Shown: positions 8,451-17,532, counted from the first letter of the stretch. The stretch: DNA of 64,000 nt from Acidovorax sp. KKS102 (GCF_000302535.1 NC_018708.1:2418001-2482000); one strand, 5' to 3'. The notes: a model not told the origin generated them from the letters alone. Translations and numbers: made by a program.

Positions 8451-9320
8451 ATGAACGCGACATCTTCCAAGCCCGGGCCGGACACCGTTGGTACTCCAGA
8501 CACCTCCGAGGCCCGGCAGGCCGAGGCCATCGCCGACCGCGTAAAGGCCCAGACGGCGCAACCTGTGCAGCTGCAGCCGTTGCATCTGGCCGACCCTTTT
8601 CGGTGGCTGATGCGGGGGCTGGACGACGTACGAGCAGCGCCTGGCATTGCGGTGTTTTACGGCGTGTGCTTTTGGGCCATGGCCGTGGTGCTGGGCTGGG
8701 TGTTCCGCACGCGGCCTGAATACACCATGTCGCTCGCCAGTGGCTGTCTGCTGGTGGGGCCTTTTCTGGCCATGGGGCTGTATGACACCAGCCGTCGGCG
8801 GGAGGCGGGTCTGAAGCCGCAGCTGAGCGAATCCCTTACCTGCTGGGACAGCCACATGGGCAGCATGGGCATGCTGGTGCTGGTGCTGGTGGTGCTGGAG
8901 CTGCTTTGGGGCAGGGCCTCGCTGGTGGTGTTTGCCGTGTTCTTCAACACCGGCATGCCCTCGACCACCGGCGTGCTGCAGGCGGTGTTCAACCCGCAGA
9001 ACTGGAGCTTTGTGGCGGTGTACACGGTGGTGGGCGGTGTGTTTGCGGCGCTGGTGTTTTCCACCTCCGTGGTGTCCATCCCCATGATTCTGGATCGCGA
9101 CACCGACGCGCTGACTGCGGGCATCACCAGCATCCGTGTGGTGATTGAAAACCCCGGCGTGATGCTGCTGTGGGGGGCATTGATCACCCTCATCGTGGCC
9201 GTCTCGCTGTGGTTTTGGGGGGTGGGCCTGGTGCTGGCGGGGCCTGTGCTGGGCTTTGCCAGCTGGCATGCGTACCGAGCTGCCGTCATTCCGCTGCAGC
9301 GCACCCCGGCAGGGGCCTGA
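8451..9320 (+). CDS. DUF2189 multi-pass membrane protein
   Basis: This 289-residue protein has a soluble N-terminus of about 50 residues. WLMRGLDDVRAAPGIAVFYG follows, which I recognise as the DUF2189 entry motif. About six hydrophobic helices then follow, in pairs, with SVVSIPMILDR between the fourth and fifth. The family is an integral inner-membrane protein of unknown function that often neighbours respiratory or copper genes in proteobacteria. Here there is no such neighbour. The small TTG gene 47 bases downstream may be co-transcribed. Confidence 0.8.
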   Translation: MNATSSKPGPDTVGTPDTSEARQAEAIADRVKAQTAQPVQLQPLHLADPFRWLMRGLDDVRAAPGIAVFYGVCFWAMAVVLGWVFRTRPEYTMSLASGCLLVGPFLAMGLYDTSRRREAGLKPQLSESLTCWDSHMGSMGMLVLVLVVLELLWGRASLVVFAVFFNTGMPSTTGVLQAVFNPQNWSFVAVYTVVGGVFAALVFSTSVVSIPMILDRDTDALTAGITSIRVVIENPGVMLLWGALITLIVAVSLWFWGVGLVLAGPVLGFASWHAYRAAVIPLQRTPAGA

Positions 9321-9367
9321 AAACCCCGTCCTGTTACAGTGAGTCTCAACTTCAGGAAGCAACTACC

Positions 9368-9547
9368 TTGGCAACACCCAACTACGGATACGAAAAACGC
9401 CAGCGCGAACTCGCCAAAAAACAAAAAAAGGAAGAGAAGCTGAGGGCCAAAACACAGCGCAGGCCGAACGATCCGCAAGGGGATGACCAGCCCGCTGATG
9501 ACCAGCCAGCGGGCGCTGCAGGCCATCCCGAGCAGCCTGCAGGCTGA
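9368..9547 (+). CDS. Small lysine-rich conserved-looking protein, TTG start
   Basis: This 59-residue reading frame starts with TTG at 9368, preceded by AGGAAG at 9354-9359. It would encode ATPNYGYEKRQRELAKKQKK, an extremely basic helix, then an acidic, Gln/Pro-rich tail with two DDQPA repeats. I recall similar short proteins starting ATPNYGxEKRQKE in other betaproteobacteria, but cannot verify that here. No domain is recognisable. The strongly charged N-terminal helix suggests a nucleic-acid or ribosome contact, which is inference only. An ATG-only gene finder would miss it. Confidence 0.65.
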   Translation: MATPNYGYEKRQRELAKKQKKEEKLRAKTQRRPNDPQGDDQPADDQPAGAAGHPEQPAG

Positions 9548-9625
9548 GTGACCTGGCTGCTTCACAGGGGTCCGCTGCACAAATCGCCGCGCCCTGTGCA
9601 TCTGCAGTCTCTGGCGGTCTGCAGC

Positions 9626-9671
9626 GTTGCAGATACTCGCAATAGCTACGGCTATTGCTGCGTTTTGCGCC
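9626..9671 (+). repeat. Repeat family 2, copy 1
   Basis: This 46-base element starts GTTGCAGATACTC and ends TTTTGCGCC. Its centre is the hairpin GCAATAGC-TACG-GCTATTGC (9639-9658). It aligns without gaps to 44719-44764 at 36 of 46 positions. It lies in the 181-base intergenic region after the small TTG gene and before the convergent tesA. Confidence 0.8.
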
Positions 9672-9728
9672 TGGCAGCCCCTCCCGATCCGCAGCGCACA
9701 CTGACCGCTCGATGCGTGCAGCGACTCC

Positions 9729-10409
9729 CTAACGCAGCAGCTTTTTGAGCTCTGGCCACACGTTGGCCAGCATCTGCGGATGCGCTTCGGCGCGAGGGTG
9801 AATGCGGTCGGGCTGGAACAGGCGGGTCGGGTCCGGTCCGTCAGCCACACCCTTCAAGAAAAATGGCACCACAGCCGCCTTGTGGGTCTGCGCCACGGTG
9901 GTGAACAGGCCCGCAAACTTGTTCGCGTAGTCGGTGCCATAGTTGGGCGGCACCTGCATGCCCACCAGCAAGACCTTGGCCCCGGCCTTTTGCGCCGCCT
10001 GGGTCATCCAGGCCAGGTTCTCTTCGGTGTTCTTGAGCGGCAGGCCGCGCAGGGCATCGTTGCCCCCCAGTTCAATCACCACATGGCTGGGCTTGTGCTG
10101 CGCGAGCAGTGCAGCCAGGCGCGAGCGGCCGCCCGAGGTGGTCTCGCCGCTCACGCTGGCATTGACCACGGTGGCTGCGAGCTTGTCTTGCGCCAGTTGT
10201 TTTTCCAGCAGTGCCACCCAGCCCGTGCCCCGCGCCAGGCCGTATTCGGCGCTGAGCGAATCCCCCAGCACCAGAATCACCGAAGGGCGTCCGGCAGTCC
10301 CTGCCTTGGCGGCGGCCTGCGCAAAGGCCGTGGGCGCACAAAGCCCCACCACCAGGCCGATAGATGCGCTCAGGATAAAGTGGCGCCGTTGCTGCAGATT
10401 GCGAATCAA
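9729..10409 (-). CDS. tesA: SGNH-family arylesterase / thioesterase (TesA-like)
   Basis: This 226-residue GDSL hydrolase begins with a signal peptide (about 30 residues, ending near TAFAQA), so it is periplasmic. Family blocks are present: the nucleophile GDSLSAEYGL, the oxyanion GGND in IELGGNDALRG, and the catalytic DRIHP near the C-terminus. It hydrolyses esters or acyl-CoA thioesters. I take the TTG at 10409 as the start, since no ATG precedes the signal peptide at a sensible distance. It is divergent from an ABC ATPase whose start lies 15 bases away, the same arrangement as E. coli tesA/ybbA. Confidence 0.85.
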   Translation of the reverse strand: MIRNLQQRRHFILSASIGLVVGLCAPTAFAQAAAKAGTAGRPSVILVLGDSLSAEYGLARGTGWVALLEKQLAQDKLAATVVNASVSGETTSGGRSRLAALLAQHKPSHVVIELGGNDALRGLPLKNTEENLAWMTQAAQKAGAKVLLVGMQVPPNYGTDYANKFAGLFTTVAQTHKAAVVPFFLKGVADGPDPTRLFQPDRIHPRAEAHPQMLANVWPELKKLLR

Positions 10410-10424
10410 AGTAAAGAGCCTTTC

Positions 10425-11126
<702 letters not shown>

Positions 11127-11154
11127 GGGGTTGGCAGGATTATTCGAGTTTTTT

Positions 11155-11205
11155 AGGCTGCAGGCGCTAGTGAAACAAGCGCTAGCAGCTATGAAATTGA
11201 TAGTG
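11155..11205 (-). repeat. Repeat family 1, copy B
   Basis: On the plus strand this reads GGCTGCAGGCGCTAGTGAAA then CAAGCGCTAGCAGCTATGAA then ATTGATAG. It lies 28 bases after the ABC ATPase stop and 40 bases before the rlmB start. It is the only intergenic copy oriented opposite to the upstream gene. Confidence 0.8.
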
Positions 11206-11232
11206 TCCTGATGGATAGTGTCGCGCCCAGCG

Positions 11233-11238
11233 GATAAT
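11233..11238 (+). promoter_or_regulatory. Possible -10 box of rlmB
   Basis: GATAAT ends seven bases before the rlmB ATG, and no Shine-Dalgarno sequence lies between them. If real, transcription would begin at or next to the start codon. The -35 region (GATGGA) is poor, so this is tentative. Confidence 0.3.
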
Positions 11239-11245
11239 CTCCCCC

Positions 11246-11992
11246 ATGTCCAGCCCCAAAGTTCTCTTCGGCTTTCACGCCGTGGGCGTGCGTCTGAAGA
11301 CCGCGCCGCAATCCATCATCGAGATTTACTACGAAGCCACGCGCCGCGATGCGCGCATGCGCCAGTTTCTCGACCGCGCCCGCGAGGCCGGTGCCCGCCT
11401 CATCGAAGCCGACAGTGTGCGCATTGCCAAGCTGGCAGGCAGCCACGGCCACCAGGGGGTGGCCGCGCGGGTCGAGCCCGTGAAGGTGGCCACCTCGCTG
11501 GATGAACTGCTGGAAGACCTCGAAGCCGGTGGCATCGAGCAGCCCCTGCTGCTGGTGCTGGACGGCGTCACCGACCCGCACAACCTGGGCGCCTGCCTGC
11601 GAGTGGCTGACGGAGCGGGCGCGCATGCCGTCATCGCCCCCAAGGACCATGCCGTGGGCATCAACGCCACCGTGGCCAAGGTGGCCAGCGGCGCGGCCGA
11701 GACCATGCCGTACTTCATGGTTACCAACCTGGCGCGCACGCTGAACGAACTCAAGGAGCGCAACATCTGGTGCATCGGCACCAGCGACGATGCGCCCAAG
11801 ACCATTTACCAGGTAGACCTGAAAGGCCCCGTGGCCCTGGTGCTCGGCGCCGAGGGCGACGGGATGCGCCAGCTCACGCGCAAGACCTGTGACGAGCTGG
11901 TCAGCATCCCCATGAAAGGCGCGGTGGAAAGCCTGAACGTGTCGGTGGCCAGCGGCGTGTGCCTGTACGAGGCGCTGCGCCAGCGGACCTGA
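11246..11992 (+). CDS. rlmB: 23S rRNA (guanosine-2'-O-)-methyltransferase RlmB
   Basis: This SpoU-family TrmH/RlmB enzyme of 248 residues has an N-terminal substrate-binding domain ([12 protein letters not shown]), then a knotted SPOUT domain. It carries motif 1 ([18 protein letters not shown], with the catalytic Asn and Arg), motif 2 ([11 protein letters not shown]) and motif 3 ([15 protein letters not shown]). It methylates the 2'-O of the conserved 23S guanosine G2251 using S-adenosylmethionine. All three motifs are intact. Confidence 0.93.
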   Translation: MSSPKVLFGFHAVGVRLKTAPQSIIEIYYEATRRDARMRQFLDRAREAGARLIEADSVRIAKLAGSHGHQGVAARVEPVKVATSLDELLEDLEAGGIEQPLLLVLDGVTDPHNLGACLRVADGAGAHAVIAPKDHAVGINATVAKVASGAAETMPYFMVTNLARTLNELKERNIWCIGTSDDAPKTIYQVDLKGPVALVLGAEGDGMRQLTRKTCDELVSIPMKGAVESLNVSVASGVCLYEALRQRT

Positions 11993-12026
11993 TCCCTGGC
12001 CCGCTGCACGCATCAACGAGGGTTCC

Positions 12027-12752
12027 ATGCTGGACACCGTGAAAGCCTGGGTCCGGCACAGCCAGCGCATCGCCGTGCTGACGGGCGCCGGGGTCAGTGC
12101 CGAGTCGGGCGTGCCTACCTTCCGCGATGCGCAGACGGGGTACTGGGCACAGTTCCGCCCCGAAGACATGGCGACGGAGGCAGGCTTTCGCGCCCACCCC
12201 CAGCGCGTGTGGGACTGGTACCAGTACCGGCGCGACCTGCTGGCCGGCGTGTCGCCCAACGCCGGGCACCGGGCGCTGGCCGACTTTCAGCGCAGCCACC
12301 CCGACTGCATCACCCTGATCACCCAGAACGTGGACGGCCTGCACCAACGCGCGGGTAGCACCGGCGTGCTGTGCCTGCACGGCGACATCTTTCAGGACCG
12401 CTGGCTCAACACCCCGCGCAACTGCTGCGTCGTCGATCACGCAGTGGCCGGCCACCCGCCGTACTGCGACCGCTGCGGCAACCTGCTGCGCCCGGGCGTG
12501 GTGTGGTTTGGCGAGCCTTTGCCGCTGGCGACCTTGGAAGCCGCCGAGCAGGCGGCCAAGCAGTGCGACCTGATGCTGGTGGTGGGTACGGCGGGTGCGG
12601 TGTACCCCGCCGCGGGACTGGCCCACCAGGCACGGGCCGCCGGTGCCAGGGTGGTGGTGCTCAACCCCGCGCCCAGTGCGCTGGATGAGGTGGCCCACCA
12701 GGTGCTGAAGGGCACGGCGGCTACGTTGCTGCCCCAGTTGCTGGACGACTGA
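12027..12752 (+). CDS. cobB: Sir2-family NAD-dependent deacylase (CobB-like)
   Basis: This 241-residue sirtuin has the NAD-binding TGAGVSAESGVPTFRD (residues 19-34), TQNVDGLH, and catalytic His118 in CLHGD. Tyr65 and Arg68 in WYQYRR match the pair that recognises succinyl or malonyl groups in SIRT5 and CobB, so it may act as a desuccinylase as well as a deacetylase. The zinc module is unusual. The second pair is a normal Cys147-x2-Cys150, but the first is adjacent Cys133-Cys134 rather than C-x2-C. No acetyl-CoA synthetase or acetyltransferase is adjacent. Confidence 0.87.
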   Translation: MLDTVKAWVRHSQRIAVLTGAGVSAESGVPTFRDAQTGYWAQFRPEDMATEAGFRAHPQRVWDWYQYRRDLLAGVSPNAGHRALADFQRSHPDCITLITQNVDGLHQRAGSTGVLCLHGDIFQDRWLNTPRNCCVVDHAVAGHPPYCDRCGNLLRPGVVWFGEPLPLATLEAAEQAAKQCDLMLVVGTAGAVYPAAGLAHQARAAGARVVVLNPAPSALDEVAHQVLKGTAATLLPQLLDD

Positions 12753-12876
12753 GCGTACGCGGGGCAGAACGTCTTGGTGGGGAGCACCGCCTCTGGTGTT
12801 TCTCAGGGCTCGTGTCTCGGTAGAAACCCTGATTTGATGTGCTGCCGCCACCCTTTGTCGCCCATTGGACAGGTGC

Positions 12877-12914
12877 AAAGGCGCGGTGCCCGGTAGCCTC
12901 CGCGCCTTTGTTTT
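12877..12914 (+). terminator. Terminator between cobB and the ABC binding protein
   Basis: AAAGGCGCGG pairs with CCGCGCCTTT across a 13-base loop and is followed by GTTTT. It ends only 16 bases before the ATG of the binding-protein gene. It could end the sirtuin transcript or act as an attenuator in the next gene's leader. A second possible hairpin, CAGGG...CCCTG, lies upstream at about 12806-12830. Confidence 0.7.
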
Positions 12915-12930
12915 ACCCGCCTTGCACACC

Positions 12931-14097
12931 ATGAGCCGTCGCCAATTTCTTTTGCGTGCCACCCAGGCCGTCGCCGCCACTGGCCTGCCCGCATGGGCCC
13001 GCACCGCGATGGCGGCCGAAGAGGCCCTGACCGCGCGCTCCGTCACCCTGGGCTGCTCCATCGCGCTGACGGGCCCGCTGGGGCAGGCGGGCATCGAGCA
13101 GGTGGCGGGCATGAAGGCCGCTTTTGCCGAGGTGAATGCCGCCGGTGGCGTGCTGGGCCGCGAGATCCGCATGGAGGTCAAGGACGACGGCTATGTGGCT
13201 GCACGCACCCTCAAGAACGTGACCGAGATGGTGGAGGCGCAGTCGGTGTTCGCACTGATCTCGCCCCTGGGCACGGCCAACACCGCGTCCATCCTGCCGC
13301 TCATCGAGTCCAAGGGCATCCCCACCGTGGGTCCGGTGACTGGCGCCACATCGCTGCGTGCAGCGGCCAACAAGCACGTGTTCTTCCTGCGCCCCAGCTA
13401 CCGCGAAGAAACCCAGCGCCTGGTCAAGCAGATCGTGGAAATGGGCCTCAAGCGCATTGCGGTGGTGTACCTGGACAACCCGTTTGGCAAAGAGGTGCTC
13501 AAGGACATGTCCACCGCGCTGGACGAGATCAAGGTCGAGCGCGGCGGCGAGTTTGCGCTGGCTGTGGACGGCAAGAACGGTGCCGAGCTGGCCGACAAGG
13601 TGGCGGCCGAGCGCCCCGGCGCCGTGCTGCTGGCCACTACGGGCACGGCCAACACCGCGTTTGTGCAGGCCTTCCGTGCCAAGGCGCAAGGCGTGCCGCT
13701 GGCCGGCCTGTCCGTCACCGTGATCTCGTCGGAGCTGCCCAAGCTGGCGGCCTCCACGCGTGGCCTGGCGCTGGTTCAGGTGTTCCCCGATGCCAACTCC
13801 CAAAAGTCGGTGGCGGTGCGCAAGTTCCAGGCCACGATGAAGGCCACGGGTGGGGACCCGGCGTTCCTGAACAGCAACAGCGCGCTGGAGGGCTGGCTCA
13901 ACGCGCAAATCATGATCGAAGGCCTGAAGAACGCGGGCAAGGAGCCCACACGCGAGCGCCTGCGCGCCGGGCTGACCGCCATCCGCTCGCTGTCGTTTGG
14001 CGACTTCAACGTGGGCTTTGGCAACAAGGCGCCCTACATCGGCTCGGACGCCATCTACCTGGCGATCTACGCGGAGAACGGTCGCCGGATCAGCTGA
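12931..14097 (+). CDS. Branched-chain amino acid-type ABC substrate-binding protein
   Basis: This 388-residue periplasmic binding protein of the LivJ/Peripla_BP_6 type has a Tat-like signal, SRRQFLLRATQAVAATG, ending near AMAAEE. The mature part begins VTLGCSIALTGPLGQAGIEQ, the usual ligand-pocket strand, and contains FEVNAAGGVLGR-like and PTVGPVTGATSLR segments. Its ligand may be an amino acid, amide or aromatic acid; the sequence does not say which. No permease or ATPase genes are adjacent, so it is an orphan receptor. Start chosen from the signal peptide. Terminators lie immediately before and after it. Confidence 0.87.
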   Translation: MSRRQFLLRATQAVAATGLPAWARTAMAAEEALTARSVTLGCSIALTGPLGQAGIEQVAGMKAAFAEVNAAGGVLGREIRMEVKDDGYVAARTLKNVTEMVEAQSVFALISPLGTANTASILPLIESKGIPTVGPVTGATSLRAAANKHVFFLRPSYREETQRLVKQIVEMGLKRIAVVYLDNPFGKEVLKDMSTALDEIKVERGGEFALAVDGKNGAELADKVAAERPGAVLLATTGTANTAFVQAFRAKAQGVPLAGLSVTVISSELPKLAASTRGLALVQVFPDANSQKSVAVRKFQATMKATGGDPAFLNSNSALEGWLNAQIMIEGLKNAGKEPTRERLRAGLTAIRSLSFGDFNVGFGNKAPYIGSDAIYLAIYAENGRRIS

Positions 14098-14157
14098 TGG
14101 GCTTATGGGCTGAGGGGCGTCATTCCGTTCACCCCGCAACCCGTCAAGCCATGCGCC

Positions 14158-14188
14158 AAGGGCCCGCGCACGCGCGGGCCCTTTTGTT
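14158..14188 (+). terminator. Strong terminator after the binding-protein gene
   Basis: AAGGGCCCGCGC and GCGCGGGCCCTT form a perfect 12-base stem followed by TTGTTTG. It sits between two convergent genes. Confidence 0.85.
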
Positions 14189-14193
14189 TGGAT

Positions 14194-15150
14194 TCAGCCT
14201 TGGGCGCTGGCAGCGTCCAGCTGGGCCAGCGCATCACTGTCCAGTTGCAGCTGGGTGGCCGTGACCAGCTCGTGCAGCTGGGCTACTGACGTGGCGCTGG
14301 CAATGGGCGCGGTGATGCCCGGTTGCATCATCTGCCAGGCGACGGCCACCTGGCCGGGCGTGGCGTTGTAGCGTTGTGCCACGGCGTCCAGCGCCGCCAG
14401 AATGCGCAGCCCCCGGTCGTTGAGGTACTTGGCCGTGGTGTTGGCGCCGCGTGCGCTCTTGGCCGCGTCGGCCGCCGTGCGGTACTTGCCCGTGAGAAAC
14501 CCGGCGGCCAGTGCATAAAAGTTGATCACACCCACCTGCTGCTGCACGCACAGCGGCTGCAGCGCGTCTTCAAACACGGCGCGGTCGTACAGGTTGAACA
14601 GCGGCTGCAGGCTTTCGTAGCGCGGCAGGCCCAGGCGTTCGCTGGTCTGCAGGGCCTCCTGCAAGCGCGCGGCGCTGTAGTTGGAGGCACCAATGGCACG
14701 CACCTTGCCGGCCCGGATCAGGTCGGCGTACGCGCCCAGCGTGTCGGCCAGCGGCACGGTGGTGTCGTCGTCGTGTGACTGGTACAGGTCGATGTGGTCG
14801 GTCTGCAGCCGCTGAAGCGATGCCTCTACCGCCTGGCGGATGTAGGCAGGGCGCAGGCCCACCTTGCCATCCCCCATGTCCTTGCCCACCTTGGTGGCCA
14901 GCACGATGTGGTGGCGCTTGCCGCTGCGCTTGAGCCAGCGGCCGATCACCGATTCGGATTCGCCCCCGGTGTGTCCCGGTGCCCAGCGCGAGTACACATC
15001 GGCGGTGTCGATGAAGTTGAAGCCTGCGTCCACCCACGCGTCGAGCAGTGCGAACGAGGTGGCTTCATCGGCCGTCCAACCAAACACATTGCCGCCAAAA
15101 CACAGGGGCGAGACCTGCAGGTCCGAGCGGCCCAGGGAGCGGAGTTGCAT
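14194..15150 (-). CDS. Aldo/keto reductase
   Basis: This 318-residue TIM-barrel oxidoreductase begins MQLRSLGRSDLQVSPLCFGG. It has the NADPH-dependent AKR tetrad in context: Asp in FIDTADVYSRW, Tyr in the same segment, Lys in ATKVGKDM and His in QSHDDDTT. It reduces an aldehyde or ketone in the cytoplasm. The YhdN/YajO-like branch (AKR11-type) fits best by the DTADVYS context. The longer upstream frame to 15261 lacks family similarity, so the start is set at 15150. No neighbour hints at the substrate. Confidence 0.88.
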   Translation of the reverse strand: MQLRSLGRSDLQVSPLCFGGNVFGWTADEATSFALLDAWVDAGFNFIDTADVYSRWAPGHTGGESESVIGRWLKRSGKRHHIVLATKVGKDMGDGKVGLRPAYIRQAVEASLQRLQTDHIDLYQSHDDDTTVPLADTLGAYADLIRAGKVRAIGASNYSAARLQEALQTSERLGLPRYESLQPLFNLYDRAVFEDALQPLCVQQQVGVINFYALAAGFLTGKYRTAADAAKSARGANTTAKYLNDRGLRILAALDAVAQRYNATPGQVAVAWQMMQPGITAPIASATSVAQLHELVTATQLQLDSDALAQLDAASAQG

Positions 15151-15229
15151 GGATGTGCCTTTCAAAAAAAGAGAAAGAAATCGTGCCCGTTGCCGAGGGT
15201 TGCGCAGCACACCCCGGTCTCTCAAACCC

Positions 15230-15844
15230 TCAGACCAGCCCCAGCGCACCCAGCAGTGCACCGGCGCCCAGCATCCACAGCAGGTGCAGCTTGGTGCGCC
15301 ACACCAGCACCGTGGCCGTGGCGGTCAGCAGCCACAGAGGCCAGTCGGTGGTCCATTCGCCATGGGCGCGGGCCAGCACCCAGGACGTGGCGACCAGCAG
15401 GCCGATCACGACCGGGGCCATGCCCTGCTTGAAGGCGCGCACGCCGCGCCGCTCGCGGTTGCGGTGGCCCCAGCGCGTGGCCGTCCAGGTCAGCAGGCTG
15501 CTGGGCAGCATCACGCCCAGCATGCACACCGCCATGCCCAGGGTGCCCAACAGCCAGCCCATCACGCCCGGGCCGCCGGCGTTGATGCCGACGTTCCAGC
15601 CCAGCAGGGCGATGAACAGCACGTTCGGGCCCGGGGCCGCCTGGGCGATGGCGATGGAGGCGTTGAACTGCGGGTCGGTCAGCCACGCCTGGCGTTCGAC
15701 CAGGAAACGGTGCATGTCGGGCGCGGTGGCAATGGCGCCGCCCACGGCCAGCAGCGACAGCGACAGGTAGTACAGGAACAGGTTGAACCAGTCGCCGATG
15801 CTCAGGGCCATCAGCGGTGCGGTGAGGGGGGCGGCAGTGCTCAT
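15230..15844 (-). CDS. Short-chain chromate transporter, second subunit (ChrA family)
   Basis: This 204-residue single-domain CHR protein has the hallmark PGPNVLFIALLGWNVG and an N-terminal FLYYLSLSLLAVGGAIATAP that matches the first helix of the domain. Paired short CHR proteins together replace the two-domain ChrA antiporter that exports chromate. It overlaps the upstream partner by four bases (ATGA), so both are co-translated. About five or six hydrophobic segments follow. Chromate as the substrate is by family only; no chrB is present. Confidence 0.86.
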   Translation of the reverse strand: MSTAAPLTAPLMALSIGDWFNLFLYYLSLSLLAVGGAIATAPDMHRFLVERQAWLTDPQFNASIAIAQAAPGPNVLFIALLGWNVGINAGGPGVMGWLLGTLGMAVCMLGVMLPSSLLTWTATRWGHRNRERRGVRAFKQGMAPVVIGLLVATSWVLARAHGEWTTDWPLWLLTATATVLVWRTKLHLLWMLGAGALLGALGLV

Positions 15845-16482
15845 GGCGCGAGCTTTCTCCAGGTCAGCAGGCAGGCGGCCCCGCCGATTACCGGCAGGAT
15901 CCAGAACAGCGGCCAGCGCAGCCAGGCCATGGCGATGATGGTCAGTGCCGTGATGGCCAGGCACAGGGGGCGACCCAGTGGGTGGTTGCGGATGGAGACA
16001 AACAGCTTGATGCCCACCCCCGCAATCAGGCCCGCCGCCACAGCCCCCATGCCACGCAACGCGCCGGCCACGGCTGGTTGGGCTGAGAACTGTGCGTACA
16101 CCACCGCCAGTGCCAGCACCAGCATGAGCGGAAAGGTCAGCATGCCCGCCAGCGCCGCAAACGCGCCGCGCAGGCCAAAGTAGCGGTCCCCAATCATGAT
16201 GCTGAGGTTGACCACGTTGGGGCCCGGCATGATCTGCGCCACGGCCCAGTCTTCGACGAACTCCTCGTTCGTCATCCAGCGCTTTTTCTCCACCAGCTCG
16301 CGCTGCACCACCGCCAGCACCCCCCCAAAGCCCTGCAGGGCCAGCCAGGTGAAGGACCAGAACAGGTCGGTCGGGTTGCGGGGCTGCGGGCGCGCGGGCG
16401 TTTCGGGGGAAGGAGGCGAGGCGGTGGCGGGTGCCATGGGTGCAAGATGGAGTGGAAGGTGGCTGATGCGCCGGTGATTCAT
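15841..16482 (-). CDS. Short-chain chromate transporter, first subunit (ChrA family)
   Basis: This 213-residue CHR-domain membrane protein has FWSFTWLALQGFGGVLAVVQ near residue 40 and the hallmark MPGPNVVNLSIMIG. It is the first half of a bipartite chromate transporter and is translationally coupled to the second. Two starts are possible: 16482, preceded by GAGG, or 16437 (MAPATAS), which has no ribosome binding site but gives a more typical N-terminus. I kept the first. A short inverted repeat, AGCTATCA-TTG-TGATAGCT, lies just upstream at 16491-16509. Confidence 0.86.
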   Translation of the reverse strand: MNHRRISHLPLHLAPMAPATASPPSPETPARPQPRNPTDLFWSFTWLALQGFGGVLAVVQRELVEKKRWMTNEEFVEDWAVAQIMPGPNVVNLSIMIGDRYFGLRGAFAALAGMLTFPLMLVLALAVVYAQFSAQPAVAGALRGMGAVAAGLIAGVGIKLFVSIRNHPLGRPLCLAITALTIIAMAWLRWPLFWILPVIGGAACLLTWRKLAP

Positions 16483-16490
16483 GCCTCGAT

Positions 16491-16509
16491 AGCTATCATT
16501 GTGATAGCT
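16491..16509. repeat. Inverted repeat in the leader of the chromate transporter pair
   Basis: AGCTATCA and TGATAGCT form an 8-base perfect stem around TTG. It resembles the GATAGCT block of repeat family 1 but lacks the AGCGCT block. It may be a degenerate copy or an operator. Confidence 0.45.
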
Positions 16510-16686
16510 GCTGGGTTAAGCGGCGGCCCCCGTGATGTTACGCGCGCGGCGGGCTGTGTGCTGGCAGCGGGGCGTCGCCATCGGGCAAGTCTGGGGCGGC
16601 CAATCGTGCACACGCGCAAGGCGGCGTGCCGCTATGCTGGTGGGTGGTCTAAGAGACACATTCATCCCAAGAGACAAGGACACCCC

Positions 16687-17532
16687 ATGAAACTCATCCG
16701 CTACGGCCAGCCTGGTGCAGAACGCCCCGGCCTGGTAGACGCCCAGGGCACGCTGCGCGACCTGTCCATGCTGTTGCCTGATATCGGCCCCGCACAGCTC
16801 AACCCCCGCACCCTGTCCGCGCTGGCCGCCATCGACGCCAGCCGCCTGCCTGCGGTGTACGGCTCGCCCCGCCTGGGCAGCCCGGTGGGCGGTGTGGGCA
16901 AGATCGTGTGTGTGGGCCTCAACTATGCCGACCACGCCAAAGAGGCGGGCATGCAGCCGCCCGCCGAGCCGGTGCTGTTCATGAAAGCCGTGACCGCTTT
17001 GAGCGGCCCCAATGACGATGTGCGCATTCCCCCCGGCGCCACCAAGACGGACTGGGAGGTAGAGCTGGGCATCGTCATCGGCACCCGCGCCCGCCATGTG
17101 ACCGAGGCCGATGCCTTGAGCCATGTCGCCGGCTATGTGCTGGCCAACGATGTGTCAGAGCGTGCCTGGCAGATCGAACGTGGCGGCCAGTGGGACAAGG
17201 GCAAGAGCTATGACACCTTTGCGCCCATCGGCCCTTGGCTGGTCACGGCCGACGAGGTGGCCGACCCCCACGCCATCGACCTGTGGCTGGAGGTGAACGG
17301 CCAGCGCGTGCAAAACGGCAGCACACGCAACTTCATTTTTGGTGTGCCCACCGTGGTGTCGTACATCAGCCAGTTCTTGACCCTGGAGCCGGGCGACCTT
17401 ATCCTGACTGGCACCCCTGCTGGCGTGGGCCTGGGGCAAAAGCCCGCACCGTGGTTCCTCAAGCCCGGCGATGTGGTGCGCTTGGGCGCCACGGGGCTGG
17501 GCGAGCAACTGCAAAAGTACATCGGTGGTTGA
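16687..17532 (+). CDS. Fumarylacetoacetate hydrolase-family protein
   Basis: This 281-residue protein starts MKLIRYGQPGAERPGLVDAQ. It has the FAH catalytic-domain motifs VGLNYADHAKEAG, DWEVELGIVIG (metal-binding acids), ANDVSERAWQ and LTGTPAGVGLG. Members cleave or isomerise acylpyruvates and related beta-diketo acids with Mg or Mn. Common annotations are ureidoglycolate lyase and 2-hydroxyhepta-2,4-diene-1,7-dioate isomerase. No aromatic-degradation genes adjoin, so the substrate remains open. AAGGA at 16676-16680 sets the start. Confidence 0.88.
   Translation: MKLIRYGQPGAERPGLVDAQGTLRDLSMLLPDIGPAQLNPRTLSALAAIDASRLPAVYGSPRLGSPVGGVGKIVCVGLNYADHAKEAGMQPPAEPVLFMKAVTALSGPNDDVRIPPGATKTDWEVELGIVIGTRARHVTEADALSHVAGYVLANDVSERAWQIERGGQWDKGKSYDTFAPIGPWLVTADEVADPHAIDLWLEVNGQRVQNGSTRNFIFGVPTVVSYISQFLTLEPGDLILTGTPAGVGLGQKPAPWFLKPGDVVRLGATGLGEQLQKYIGG

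Noticed and set aside
12860..12915. A c-di-GMP-type riboswitch suggested by GGTGCAAAGGC and CGGTAGCC.
   Set aside because: The conserved GNRA-type P2/P3 architecture is absent and the segment is explained by a simple terminator hairpin.
15230..16482. A frameshifted, broken two-domain ChrA gene.
   Set aside because: Both halves have their own start, overlap by ATGA, and match the known paired short-chain chromate transporter arrangement, so this is two intact genes.
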